A stretch of 64,000 nucleotides of DNA from Methylorubrum extorquens (GTDB taxonomy: Bacteria; Pseudomonadota; Alphaproteobacteria; Rhizobiales; Beijerinckiaceae): NCBI RefSeq assembly GCF_024169925.1, contig NZ_JALJXF010000001.1, forward strand, positions 4,346,001 through 4,410,000, written 5' to 3'. Shown here in pieces: positions 53,223 to 61,158 of this stretch. Made by a program: the position numbers and the translations under genes. The notes under the pieces were generated by a model. That model saw nothing but the letters and a program-made list of their open reading frames with translations. It did no database searches and was not told where the DNA came from. Positions within the stretch are counted from its first letter, which is position 1; every line of letters begins with the position of its first letter.

Positions 53223-54155
53223 ATGTGCGGTATTGTCGGACTATTCCTCAAGAATCCGAAGCTTGAACCGCAGCTCGGCGCGATGCTCTCCAAGATGCTG
53301 GAGACGATGACGGATCGCGGTCCCGACAGCGCGGGCTTTGCGGTCTACGGCTCGGACGGCATCTCGGATGCAGGCAGCGTGAAGCTGACTCTGCGCGGTC
53401 CCCGCGCTTCGGCCCTGCGCGAGGCTGTCTCGAAGATGGAAGGGGCGCTGTCACTCTCCACCGAGGCGACCGAGCGCGACACCCACACGGTCCTGTCCGT
53501 CCCGGCGGAGCGCGAGGCGGAGATCCGCGCCTGGCTCAAGGACAACGCGCCGGGCATCGATGTGGTGAGCGCGGGCCGGCGCATGGAGATCTACAAGGAG
53601 GTCGGCCTGCCGGCATCTGTCGCCGAGCGCTTCGCCCTGGAGGGCATGGCCGGCACCCACGGCATCGGCCACACCCGCATGGCCACCGAGAGCGCGGTGA
53701 CGACCAACGGCGCCCATCCGTTCTCGACCGGCACCGACGAGTGCCTCGTCCATAACGGCTCGCTGTCGAACCACAACGACCTGCGCCGCCGCCTCCGGCA
53801 CGAGGGCCTGAGCTTCGCGACGCTGAACGACACCGAGGTCGCCGCCGGCTACCTGAGCTGGCGCATGCGCGAGGGCGCCTCGCTGAAGCAGGCGCTGGAA
53901 TCGAGCCTGACCGATCTCGACGGCTTCTTCACCTTCGTGGTCGGCACCGAGAACGGCTTTGCCGTGGTGCGCGACCCCATCGCCTGCAAGCCCGCCGTAA
54001 TGGCCGAGACCGACGACTACGTCGCCTTCGGCTCCGAGTACCGGGCGCTGGTGGGCCTGCCCGGCATCGACACCGCCCGCGTGTTCGAGCCCGAGCCGGC
54101 CAAGGTCTACGCGTGGGAGCGCGTCAGCCACCACGCCTCCGGGGAGCGCCAGTGA
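53223..54155 (+). CDS. mgsA: N-methylglutamate synthase subunit A (class II glutamine amidotransferase-like)
   Basis: A 310-residue Ntn-hydrolase. It starts MCGIVGLF, so Cys2 is the N-terminal nucleophile after Met removal. Other motifs are DRGPDSAGFAVYG, GIGHTRMATESAVTTNGAHPF and CLVHNGSLSNHNDLR. This is the GltB amidotransferase domain as a separate protein. It presumably releases methylamine from gamma-glutamylmethylamide. Its stop overlaps the mgsB start (TGATG), the first link of a coupled set of three. Confidence 0.9.
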   Translation: MCGIVGLFLKNPKLEPQLGAMLSKMLETMTDRGPDSAGFAVYGSDGISDAGSVKLTLRGPRASALREAVSKMEGALSLSTEATERDTHTVLSVPAEREAEIRAWLKDNAPGIDVVSAGRRMEIYKEVGLPASVAERFALEGMAGTHGIGHTRMATESAVTTNGAHPFSTGTDECLVHNGSLSNHNDLRRRLRHEGLSFATLNDTEVAAGYLSWRMREGASLKQALESSLTDLDGFFTFVVGTENGFAVVRDPIACKPAVMAETDDYVAFGSEYRALVGLPGIDTARVFEPEPAKVYAWERVSHHASGERQ

Positions 54156-54844
54156 TGCCGAGCTTCGACCTGCGATCCGCCCCTCTGCGCGAGCTGAACC
54201 GGGCGCTCCACGCCCTGCGGCCCGACACCAACGAGACTCACTGGACCGTCACCGGTCCGGACGGGCGCCACGCCATCGCCGCCGGGCTCGACGCGCCGGT
54301 CTCCGTCGAGATCGAGGGCAATGTCGGCTACTATTGCGCCGGCATGAACAAGCTCGCCACCGTTCTCGTCAACGGCAATGCGGGCGTGGGGGTGGCCGAG
54401 AACATGATCTCCGGCCTCGTCCACGTGCGGGGCGATGCCAGCCAGTCGGCCGGCGCCACGGCCCATGGCGGCACGCTCATCATCGACGGCAATGCGGGCG
54501 CCCGCTGCGGCATCTCGATGAAGGGCGTCGATATCGTCGTGAAGGGCTCGATCGGCCACATGTCGGCCTTCATGGCACAAGCCGGCACGCTCACAGTGCT
54601 GGGGGACGCCGGCGAGGCCTTGGGCGACTCCCTCTACGAGGCCAAGCTCTACGTGCGCGGCTCGGTCAAAAGCCTCGGCGCGGACTGCGTCGAGAAGGCG
54701 ATGCGCGACGAGCATCTCAGGGAACTCGCCGAGAAGCTCGCCGCCGCCGGCCTCGCCGGGGAAGTGAGCCCGAGCGAATTCCGCCGCTACGGCTCGGCTC
54801 GCACCCTCTACCACTTCCACGTCGACAACGCCGGAGCCTACTGA
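54155..54844 (+). CDS. mgsB: N-methylglutamate synthase subunit B (GltB C-terminal beta-helix-like)
   Basis: A 229-residue protein with the right-handed beta-helix of the glutamate synthase C-terminal GXGXG domain: repeated turns such as VEIEGNVGYYCAGMN, VLVNGNAGVGVAENM and LIIDGNAGARCGISMKG. It is a structural subunit. The start overlaps the mgsA stop, and its own stop overlaps the mgsC start (TGATG), indicating translational coupling and equal stoichiometry. Confidence 0.88.
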   Translation: MPSFDLRSAPLRELNRALHALRPDTNETHWTVTGPDGRHAIAAGLDAPVSVEIEGNVGYYCAGMNKLATVLVNGNAGVGVAENMISGLVHVRGDASQSAGATAHGGTLIIDGNAGARCGISMKGVDIVVKGSIGHMSAFMAQAGTLTVLGDAGEALGDSLYEAKLYVRGSVKSLGADCVEKAMRDEHLRELAEKLAAAGLAGEVSPSEFRRYGSARTLYHFHVDNAGAY

Positions 54845-56190
54845 TGACGGATCATCGCCAGCCTCCGCGCACCAAGCCGCGTCTGTCGGCGACCTTCACC
54901 CCCGACGTGATGTCCGAGATCCGCCGCGCGGCGGCCACCGGCATCTACGACATCCGTGGCGCGGGGGCGAAGCGCGCGCTGCCGCATTTCGACGACCTCC
55001 TGTTCCTCGGCGCCTCGATCAGCCGCTATCCGCTGGAAGGCTACCGCGAGCGCTGCGGCACCGAGGTGGTGCTGGGCGCGCGCTTCGCGAGCAAGCCGAT
55101 CCACCTGAAGACGCCGGTCACCATCGCCGGGATGAGCTTCGGCTCGCTCTCGGCCAACGCCAAGGAGGCGCTCGGACGCGGTGCCACCATCGCCGGCACC
55201 TCCACCACCACCGGCGACGGCGGCATGACGCCGGAGGAGCGGGGCCATTCCAAGACCCTGGTCTACCAGTACCTGCCGTCGCGCTACGGCATGAACCCGG
55301 ACGACCTGCGCAAGGCCGACGCCATTGAGGTCGTCATCGGCCAGGGCGCCAAGCCCGGCGGCGGCGGCATGCTGCTCGGCCAGAAGATCACCGAGCGCGT
55401 CGCCGGGATGCGCTGCCTGCCGCCCGGCGTCGATCAGCGCTCCGCCTGCCGCCACCCGGACTGGACAGGGCCGGACGACCTCGCCATCAAGATCGAGGAA
55501 CTGCGCGAGATCACCGATTGGGAGAAGCCGATCTACGTCAAGGTCGGCGCCTCGCGCCCCTACTACGACACCGCGCTCGCGGCGAAGTCGGGCGCCGACG
55601 TGGTGGTGCTCGACGGCATGCAGGGCGGCACCGCCGCGACGCAGGACGTGTTCATCGAGCATGTCGGCATCCCGACACTCGCCGCGATCCGCCCGGCGGT
55701 TCAGGCGCTTCAGGATCTGGGGCTCCACCGCAAGGTGCAGCTCGTGGTGTCGGGCGGCATCCGCTCCGGCGCGGACGTGGCCAAGGTGCTGGCGCTCGGC
55801 GCCGACGCGGTCGCCATCGGCACCGCTGCGCTGATCGCGCTCGGCGACAACGACCCGCGTTGGCAGGCCGAGTACGAAGCACTCGGCACCACGGCCGGCG
55901 CCTACGACGACTGGCACGAGGGCCGCGACCCCGCCGGCATCACGACCCAGGATCCGGAACTGGCCAAGCGCCTCGACCCGGAACTCGCCGGCCGCCGGCT
56001 CGCCAACTACCTCGCGGTGATGACGCTGGAGGCCCAGACCATCGCGCGGGCCTGCGGCAAGAGCCACCTGCACAACCTCGAACCCGAGGATCTGGTGGCG
56101 CTCACCATCGAGGCCGCGGCGATGGCACAGGTGCCGCTCGCCGGAACCGGCTGGATTCCCGGCAAGAACCCGACGGCGTCCGGCATGTGA
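54844..56190 (+). CDS. mgsC: N-methylglutamate synthase subunit C (FMN glutamate-synthase-like)
   Basis: A 448-residue FMN (beta/alpha)8 barrel of the GltS class. Motifs are PVTIAGMSFGSLSANAKEALG, GTSTTTGDGGM, GQGAKPGGGGML, VVVLDGMQGGTAATQ and VVSGGIRSGADVAKVLALGADAVAIGTAAL. It should catalyse the reductive transfer of methylamine to 2-oxoglutarate, giving N-methylglutamate. Where GltB has three Fe-S cysteines before PVGxATQ, this protein reads DPAGITTQ with none. The overlap with mgsB gives tight coupling. A terminator-like hairpin follows. Confidence 0.9.
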   Translation: MTDHRQPPRTKPRLSATFTPDVMSEIRRAAATGIYDIRGAGAKRALPHFDDLLFLGASISRYPLEGYRERCGTEVVLGARFASKPIHLKTPVTIAGMSFGSLSANAKEALGRGATIAGTSTTTGDGGMTPEERGHSKTLVYQYLPSRYGMNPDDLRKADAIEVVIGQGAKPGGGGMLLGQKITERVAGMRCLPPGVDQRSACRHPDWTGPDDLAIKIEELREITDWEKPIYVKVGASRPYYDTALAAKSGADVVVLDGMQGGTAATQDVFIEHVGIPTLAAIRPAVQALQDLGLHRKVQLVVSGGIRSGADVAKVLALGADAVAIGTAALIALGDNDPRWQAEYEALGTTAGAYDDWHEGRDPAGITTQDPELAKRLDPELAGRRLANYLAVMTLEAQTIARACGKSHLHNLEPEDLVALTIEAAAMAQVPLAGTGWIPGKNPTASGM

Positions 56191-56197
56191 TCTGCGT

Positions 56198-56237
56198 GGG
56201 CCGCTCCCGAGGCTTCGAGGGCGGCCCTTTTTCTTTT
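56198..56237 (+). terminator. Terminator-like hairpin between mgsC and gmaS
   Basis: GGGCCGC (56198-56204) pairs with GCGGCCC (56221-56227), followed by TTTTTCTTTTG. It has the full layout of an intrinsic terminator, eight bases after the mgsC stop and about 50 bases before gmaS. Read-through or a separate gmaS promoter would be needed for pathway function. Confidence 0.7.
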
Positions 56238-56279
56238 GTGACGATGGGGCCGAACCACCAAGCCGGGAGGATTCTTGCA

Positions 56280-57578
56280 ATGACGCACGAACTCGAAGCC
56301 GCCGCCCGGGAACGCGGCATCAAGTACTTCCTCATCTCCTACACCGACCTGTTCGGCACCCAGCGCGCCAAGCTGGTGCCGGCCGCCGCGATCGCCAGCA
56401 CCTGCCGCAACGGCGCGGGGTTTGCCGGCTTCGCCACCTGGCTCGACATGAGCCCGGCGGATGCCGACCTGCTGGCCATGCCCGACCCCGAGGGGCTGAT
56501 CCAGCTTCCCTGGAAGCCGGAAGTCGGCTGGCTGCCCGCCGACCTCGTCATGGACGGCAAGGCCGTCGAGCAGGGGCCGCGCAACATCCTCAAGCGCCTG
56601 ATCAAGGAAGCGGCCCGCGAGGGGCTTCAGATGAAGAGCGGTGTCGAGTGCGAGTTCTTCCTGATCACGCCCTGCGGCTCGGAGCCCGCCGACACCGCCG
56701 ACCGGCAGACCAAGCCCTGTTACGACCAATCCGCCCTGATGCGCCGCTACGAGGTGATCACCGAGATCTGCGACGCGATGCTGGCGCTCGGCTGGAAGCC
56801 CTACCAGAACGACCACGAGGACGCGAACGGCCAGTTCGAGATGAACTGGGACTACGATGACGCGCTGATCACCGCCGACCGGCACGCCTTCTTCAAGTAC
56901 ATGACCCGCTCGATCGCCGAGAAGCACGGCTTCCGCGCGACCTTCATGCCCAAGCCCTTCATGGACCTGACGGGCTCGGGCTGCCACGCCCACGTCTCGC
57001 TCTGGCGCGACGGCCAGAACGTCTTTTCCGACCGCTCGGACGAGATCGGCCTGTCGAAGCTCGGCTACCACTTCATCGGCGGCCTGATCCACTCGGCGGA
57101 TGCGCTCGCCGCGCTCACCAACCCTTGCGTGAACTCCTACAAGCGTATCAACGCGCCGCGCACCACCTCCGGCGCAACCTGGGCGCCCAACACCGTGACC
57201 TACACGGGCAACAACCGCACCCACATGATCCGCATCCCCGACGGCGGGCGCTTCGAGTTCCGCCTCGCGGATGGGGCAGCCAACCCCTACCTGCTCCAGG
57301 CGGGCCTCCTCGCCGCCGGCCTCGACGGCATTCGCCAGGGGCGCGATCCGGGGCAGCGCCTCGACATCAACATGTACACCGATGGCCACACCGTGGAGGG
57401 CGTCAAGCGCCTGCCGCTCAACCTGCTCGATGCGCTCCGCGCCCTCGAAGCGAGCCCCGTCCTCAACGAGGCGCTCGGTGCCTTCGTGCCGAGCTACCTC
57501 AAGCTCAAGCGCTCGGAATGGGACGATTACTGCCGCCACCTGACGCAATGGGAGCGCGACACCACGCTCGATTGCTGA
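56280..57578 (+). CDS. gmaS: Gamma-glutamylmethylamide synthetase
   Basis: A 432-residue glutamine-synthetase-like (GS type III-related) ligase. The N-domain starts YFLISYTDLFGTQRAKLVP. The catalytic barrel has VECEFFLITP, NDHEDANGQFEMNW, GSGCHAHVSLW, NSYKRI and NNRTHMIRIPDGGRFEFR. It joins methylamine to glutamate with ATP, the entry step of the N-methylglutamate pathway. Neighbouring mgs and mgd genes decide between this and true glutamine synthetase. The GGGAGG eight bases before the ATG is a good ribosome-binding site. Confidence 0.9.
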   Translation: MTHELEAAARERGIKYFLISYTDLFGTQRAKLVPAAAIASTCRNGAGFAGFATWLDMSPADADLLAMPDPEGLIQLPWKPEVGWLPADLVMDGKAVEQGPRNILKRLIKEAAREGLQMKSGVECEFFLITPCGSEPADTADRQTKPCYDQSALMRRYEVITEICDAMLALGWKPYQNDHEDANGQFEMNWDYDDALITADRHAFFKYMTRSIAEKHGFRATFMPKPFMDLTGSGCHAHVSLWRDGQNVFSDRSDEIGLSKLGYHFIGGLIHSADALAALTNPCVNSYKRINAPRTTSGATWAPNTVTYTGNNRTHMIRIPDGGRFEFRLADGAANPYLLQAGLLAAGLDGIRQGRDPGQRLDINMYTDGHTVEGVKRLPLNLLDALRALEASPVLNEALGAFVPSYLKLKRSEWDDYCRHLTQWERDTTLDC

Positions 57579-57796
57579 GCGATCCTCCGGCACCCGGCCG
57601 ATCCCTTCGGTCCGATGCGGTATCGCGTGCGGCGGGCGGACGCGATGAGGCCGAACGCGCCGTCGGCTTCTCCGAGAGGGCCCGAACGAGCCCCGGGCAG
57701 GGCGGCGTGAGGTCGGTTGCTCGATCCGGCTCCGTCGGACTATCGATCGCCCAGCCGCCGTCGCCCCGACGGAGCGACAGGGAGACCCGATCCCCG

Positions 57797-58306
57797 ATGG
57801 CGTGGCTCGGACGCCTCCTTCTGGCTGCCTTCGCCTTGATCGTGGCCATCCCGGCCGGCGCCCTGACACTCGGCTCCGGGGTGTTGCTCGATCCGGGCTT
57901 CCGTGAGGCATTGGGCGAACTCGGCCTTGTCGGTCTCCTCGCCGGCCTGTCGGATCTCGCGCAAGGCGTTCCGCCGGATATGGCGGTGATGGCCGTGATC
58001 CTCTTCGCCCAAGCGCTCAGCCTCCTGCTGAGCCTGCCGCCGACGCTGGCCGCGCTCGTCGGCGAGACGCTCGGGCTGCGCTCCCCATTCTGGTACGGCG
58101 GCGCGTCGGGCGGCCTCACGGCGCTTCTGCCCTGGCTCGCCCGCAGCGGCCCGCCCCCGGCCGCCGGATCGGTGGCGTCGGCCGCGGAAGCGCGGCTGGC
58201 CGCGATCCTCCTCGTGACGGGCGCCGTCTCGGGTCTGGTCTACTGGCTGATCGCCGGCCGCAGCATCGGCAACCGGACCCGGCGGCGCGGCGGCGACGCA
58301 TTTTAG
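57797..58306 (+). CDS. Small multi-span membrane protein, unknown
   Basis: A 169-residue protein with about four hydrophobic helices (1-27, 42-56, 63-83, 137-153) and a C-terminal basic tail (RTRRRGGDAF). No family is recognised. It lies 218 bp after gmaS on the same strand. A ribosome-binding site at 57776-57782 (AGGGAGA) is rather far from the ATG. It may be unrelated to the methylamine genes. Confidence 0.6.
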   Translation: MAWLGRLLLAAFALIVAIPAGALTLGSGVLLDPGFREALGELGLVGLLAGLSDLAQGVPPDMAVMAVILFAQALSLLLSLPPTLAALVGETLGLRSPFWYGGASGGLTALLPWLARSGPPPAAGSVASAAEARLAAILLVTGAVSGLVYWLIAGRSIGNRTRRRGGDAF

Positions 58307-58416
58307 GGGTGGACAGGCGTCCGCCATCGCTTATGAAAATGGGGTGCGTCCGAAGCCCCGTGCTCGGAACCACCCTCCGGCTCAAGAGCGCCTCATTGCT
58401 CCGTGAGCGGCCGGAT

Positions 58417-58491
58417 GCGGGCGTAGTTCAGTGGTAGAACGTCAGCTTCCCAAGCTGAATGTCGTCGGTTCGATCCCGATCGCCCGCTCCA
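58417..58491 (+). tRNA. tRNA-Gly (anticodon CCC)
   Basis: A complete cloverleaf with the CCA end encoded. The acceptor stem is GCGGGCG/CGCCCGC, the D arm is in GTAGTTCAGTGGTAGAAC, the anticodon stem TCAGC/GCTGA encloses loop TTCCCAA with anticodon CCC, and the T loop is GTCGGTTCGATCCCGAT. It reads GGG codons. The next gene on either side is not a tRNA. Confidence 0.95.
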
Positions 58492-58954
58492 ACTAACGAG
58501 CTGAAGCGTCAGCATTTTTAACGCTCCACCGCTGACCTCGCGCTTGTCACGTTTGCCACCGCGTTTGTTATGGCCTGTTCAGGCCCCGTTCTTCACGCTT
58601 CGGTGAGCGATGCGTAGCGTCGCCACCTTGCGTGATTTTCCGACCGCGCCGCGCGAGTAGCGCGCCGTCGTCGAGGCTTGTGTGTGGGCGGTGTGCCGTC
58701 TGCCAGTCCCGCCGCGGGCAGACGCCTCACGGTAGGATGATCTTCGAGCTTCATGGAGTACGGATCGTCGGCCTGGGGCGAACTGATGGCCGGGATGCCA
58801 GGATTTTGCGAAACGGGCTTCCCAGCGCTGATCGCCCTGAAAATATATTTTGATATAAATCTATATTGCTGCGTCCCCGTGTGCGCAACCGGTCGGGCTC
58901 GTCACATCTTTGGCGATGCACCCGATGCCGCTACGCCCAGTCGCGCGGAGGCGC
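58492..58954. other. Gene-poor patch downstream of tRNA-Gly
   Basis: About 460 bases with no supported gene. An open frame at 58632-58853 has no ribosome-binding site or recognisable domain. The stretch 58841-58870 is almost all A/T (AAAATATATTTTGATATAAA), sharply unlike its surroundings. A former integration or deletion site next to the tRNA is possible. Confidence 0.4.
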
Positions 58955-59635
58955 TCATCGGCCGCGATAGACCGGCTCCCGCCCCTCGGCCTCGGCCTTG
59001 CGGCCTTCGAGGAAATCCTCGGTGGCGTAGAGCGCCCGGTATTGCTCGGCGAGGTTGGAGAACGCCACGCCTTCCGACTGGCCGACCGCGACGCGGGCCG
59101 ACCCCAGGGTGGCCTTGATGCCCAGCGGGCCGCAGCGGGCGATCCGAGCGGCTATGTCCAGCCCCCGTTCCAGGGCGGAGCGAGGGTTCGGGGCGATCTC
59201 CTGCACCAGCCCCATGCGCCGCGCCTCCTCGGCTCCCCAGTGGTCGCCGGTCAGCATGTATCGCATCGCGTTGCTCCAGCCGGCCTCGCGCGGAAACCGC
59301 ACCGTTGCGCCTCCCCCTGGAAAGCGTCCGTGGGTGTTCTCGTCCTGGGCGAAGCGTGTCTCGGCCGATGCGATGCGGATGTCGGCCACGAGGAAGAGTT
59401 CGTGGCCCATGTTCCAAGTGTCGCCATGCACGACCACGACGAGCGGCTTGCTCAGGAGGGCGCGCCGTCCCAACGGGTCGATCCCGTCGGCATCGGGCGC
59501 GCGCGCCTTGCCCGTCCTCAACACCTCGGCGAAGGCATCGACGTCGATGCCACGCGTGAAGTTCTCGCCGTGCCCGAACAACACGGCGGCGCGAAGGTCG
59601 TCATCGGCATCGTACGCGGCGTAAGCCCGTGCCAT
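58955..59635 (-). CDS. Crotonase/enoyl-CoA hydratase family protein, 5' end unresolved
   Basis: The frame encodes an enoyl-CoA hydratase-like fold: FGHGENFTRGIDVDAF (first oxyanion element), VVVVHGDTWNMGHELFLVADIRIAS (second element) and RFPGGGATVRFPREAGW. From the ATG at 59635 it gives 226 residues but lacks the family N-terminal strand. That strand is present in frame upstream (KVTVERRSGICLIGLNRP), yet no ATG, GTG or TTG precedes it. Only an ATA at 59761, after GGAAGG, sits where a start would be expected. It may be a decaying gene or may use an unusual start. Substrate unknown. Confidence 0.6.
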   Translation of the reverse strand: MARAYAAYDADDDLRAAVLFGHGENFTRGIDVDAFAEVLRTGKARAPDADGIDPLGRRALLSKPLVVVVHGDTWNMGHELFLVADIRIASAETRFAQDENTHGRFPGGGATVRFPREAGWSNAMRYMLTGDHWGAEEARRMGLVQEIAPNPRSALERGLDIAARIARCGPLGIKATLGSARVAVGQSEGVAFSNLAEQYRALYATEDFLEGRKAEAEGREPVYRGR

Positions 59636-59761
59636 GGCGCCGAACGCCTCGGGATCGACCCGGTTGTGAACGTGGGGCCTGTTGAGGCCGATCAGGCAGA
59701 TCCCGCTCCGTCGCTCGACCGTGACCTTACGGCCTGCCGGCGGCTCGCCTGGGCCTTCTAT

Positions 59762-60072
59762 ACGCCCTTCCGTGGGTTGCGAGCCTTTGGCGGGCCCACC
59801 CTCGGCAAGCAGGCCAGACGCGCCCCCCCGCCAGGGAAGACATGACGACCGCGCGTCGCGACGGTCGGGACAGTGGCACTGACATTCGCAACACCCTGAA
59901 TTTCCTGGACGTCTCGTCGGTCCGGACCTCGCCGGCTCCCCGTCCGAGCATCGGACCTCGACTTTTTCCGAAGCCGTAGACCGGCGGGCGCGAAAGCCAT
60001 TGACGATAGATGACGGCCGTAATAGATGATGGGCTTAATTTCAAACACTCAGTTGGTCATGGGGAACCGGCT
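59762..60072. other. Spacer before the efflux operon
   Basis: No supported gene. Short open frames on the minus strand lack ribosome-binding sites and domains. The AT-richer stretch 60000-60055 probably holds the promoter of the efflux genes. No repressor gene is adjacent within the window. Confidence 0.4.
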
Positions 60073-61158
60073 ATGGATGCGAGATGGATGATCGGCCTGA
60101 CCGGTTTGGCCCTTGCGGCCTGCTCGCCGGCCGAGACGGCCGTGACGCCGGAGCCGCCCCTGGTCCAAGTCGCCGAGGTCGCTCCGGCGGTCGGCGGGGT
60201 CTCGCGCTACACCGGCGTGATCCGGGCTCGAACCGAGAGCAACCTCGGCTTCCGCGTCGGGGGCAAGATCTTCGAGCGTCTCGTCGATCCGGGGGACCGG
60301 GTGCATCTCGGGCAGCCGCTGATGCGTCTCGACCGCACCGACTTCACCCTCGCGCTCAACGCGGCGCGTGCCTCCGTCGAGGCGGCACGCGCGCAGATGA
60401 TCAAGGCCAAGGCGGACGAGGAGCGTAGCCGCAAGCTCGTCTCGGACGGCTGGACCTCCAAGCAGACCTACGACCAGAACAAGGGCGCGGCCGATTCCGC
60501 CATCGCCCAGTTCGCCAACGCCGAGGCCCAGGCCAGCCAGATCGAGAACCAAGCGGCTTACGCCGAGCTCAAGGCCGATGCCGACGGCGTGGTCATGGAG
60601 GTGCCCTCCTATCCGGGCGAGGTGGTCGCCGCCGGCCAGACCGTGGTCAAGCTGGCGCGTGACGGGTCGCGCGAGGCGGAGATTTTCCTGCCCGAGGCGA
60701 GCCGGCGTCTGGCCAAGGGCGAGGCTTCGGCGACGCTCTATGCCGAGGGCGAGGCAACCTATCAGGCCCGCCTGCGCGAGCTCTCCGCCATCGCCGATCC
60801 GGCCACGCGCACCTACCGGGCGCGCTACATCCTGTCGGGGGGCGGCGAGGACGCGCCGCTCGGCGCTACCGTGACCCTGCAGCTCAAGTCCCGCGAAGCC
60901 GCCCGTGCCGCGACGGTCGAGGTGCCCCTCACCGCCCTCTTCAACCAGGGACGCGGCACCTCGGTCTGGCGCTACGATGCCGAAAGTCAGACGGTGAAGC
61001 CGCAGGCCGTGCAGGTCGCCCGCATGGGCGAGGAGCGTGCCGAACTCGCGACCGGCCTCAATCCGGGTGACCGGATCGTGGCCCTCGGAGCCCACCTCCT
61101 GAAGGCCGACCAGAAGGTGCGCCCTGCGCCCGCCAGCATGACCGGGGTGGTGCGATGA
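60073..61158 (+). CDS. RND efflux periplasmic adaptor (membrane fusion lipoprotein)
   Basis: Encodes 361 residues. The N-terminus (MIGLTGLALAACSPAE) is a lipoprotein signal with the lipobox LAAC. A beta-barrel and biotinyl-lipoyl half (RTESNLGFRVGGKIFERLVDPGDRV) follows, then a coiled-coil hairpin (about 95-165; ARASVEAARAQMIKAKADEERSRKLVSDGWTSKQ), the second lipoyl half (LKADADGVVMEVPSYPGEVVAAGQ) and a membrane-proximal end. It bridges the pump and an outer-membrane channel. The stop overlaps the pump start (ATGA). GGGGAA supports the chosen ATG. Confidence 0.88.
   Translation: MDARWMIGLTGLALAACSPAETAVTPEPPLVQVAEVAPAVGGVSRYTGVIRARTESNLGFRVGGKIFERLVDPGDRVHLGQPLMRLDRTDFTLALNAARASVEAARAQMIKAKADEERSRKLVSDGWTSKQTYDQNKGAADSAIAQFANAEAQASQIENQAAYAELKADADGVVMEVPSYPGEVVAAGQTVVKLARDGSREAEIFLPEASRRLAKGEASATLYAEGEATYQARLRELSAIADPATRTYRARYILSGGGEDAPLGATVTLQLKSREAARAATVEVPLTALFNQGRGTSVWRYDAESQTVKPQAVQVARMGEERAELATGLNPGDRIVALGAHLLKADQKVRPAPASMTGVVR

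Noticed and set aside
53223..57578. Reading mgsABC-gmaS as ordinary glutamate synthase and glutamine synthetase
   Set aside because: The GltB domains are split into three separate proteins, GmaS is of the short GS III-like type, and sarcosine-oxidase-like mgdABCD is adjacent. This combination is the N-methylglutamate pathway.
58632..58853. A short frame downstream of tRNA-Gly
   Set aside because: No ribosome-binding site, no domain, and mixed codon use; more likely noncoding.
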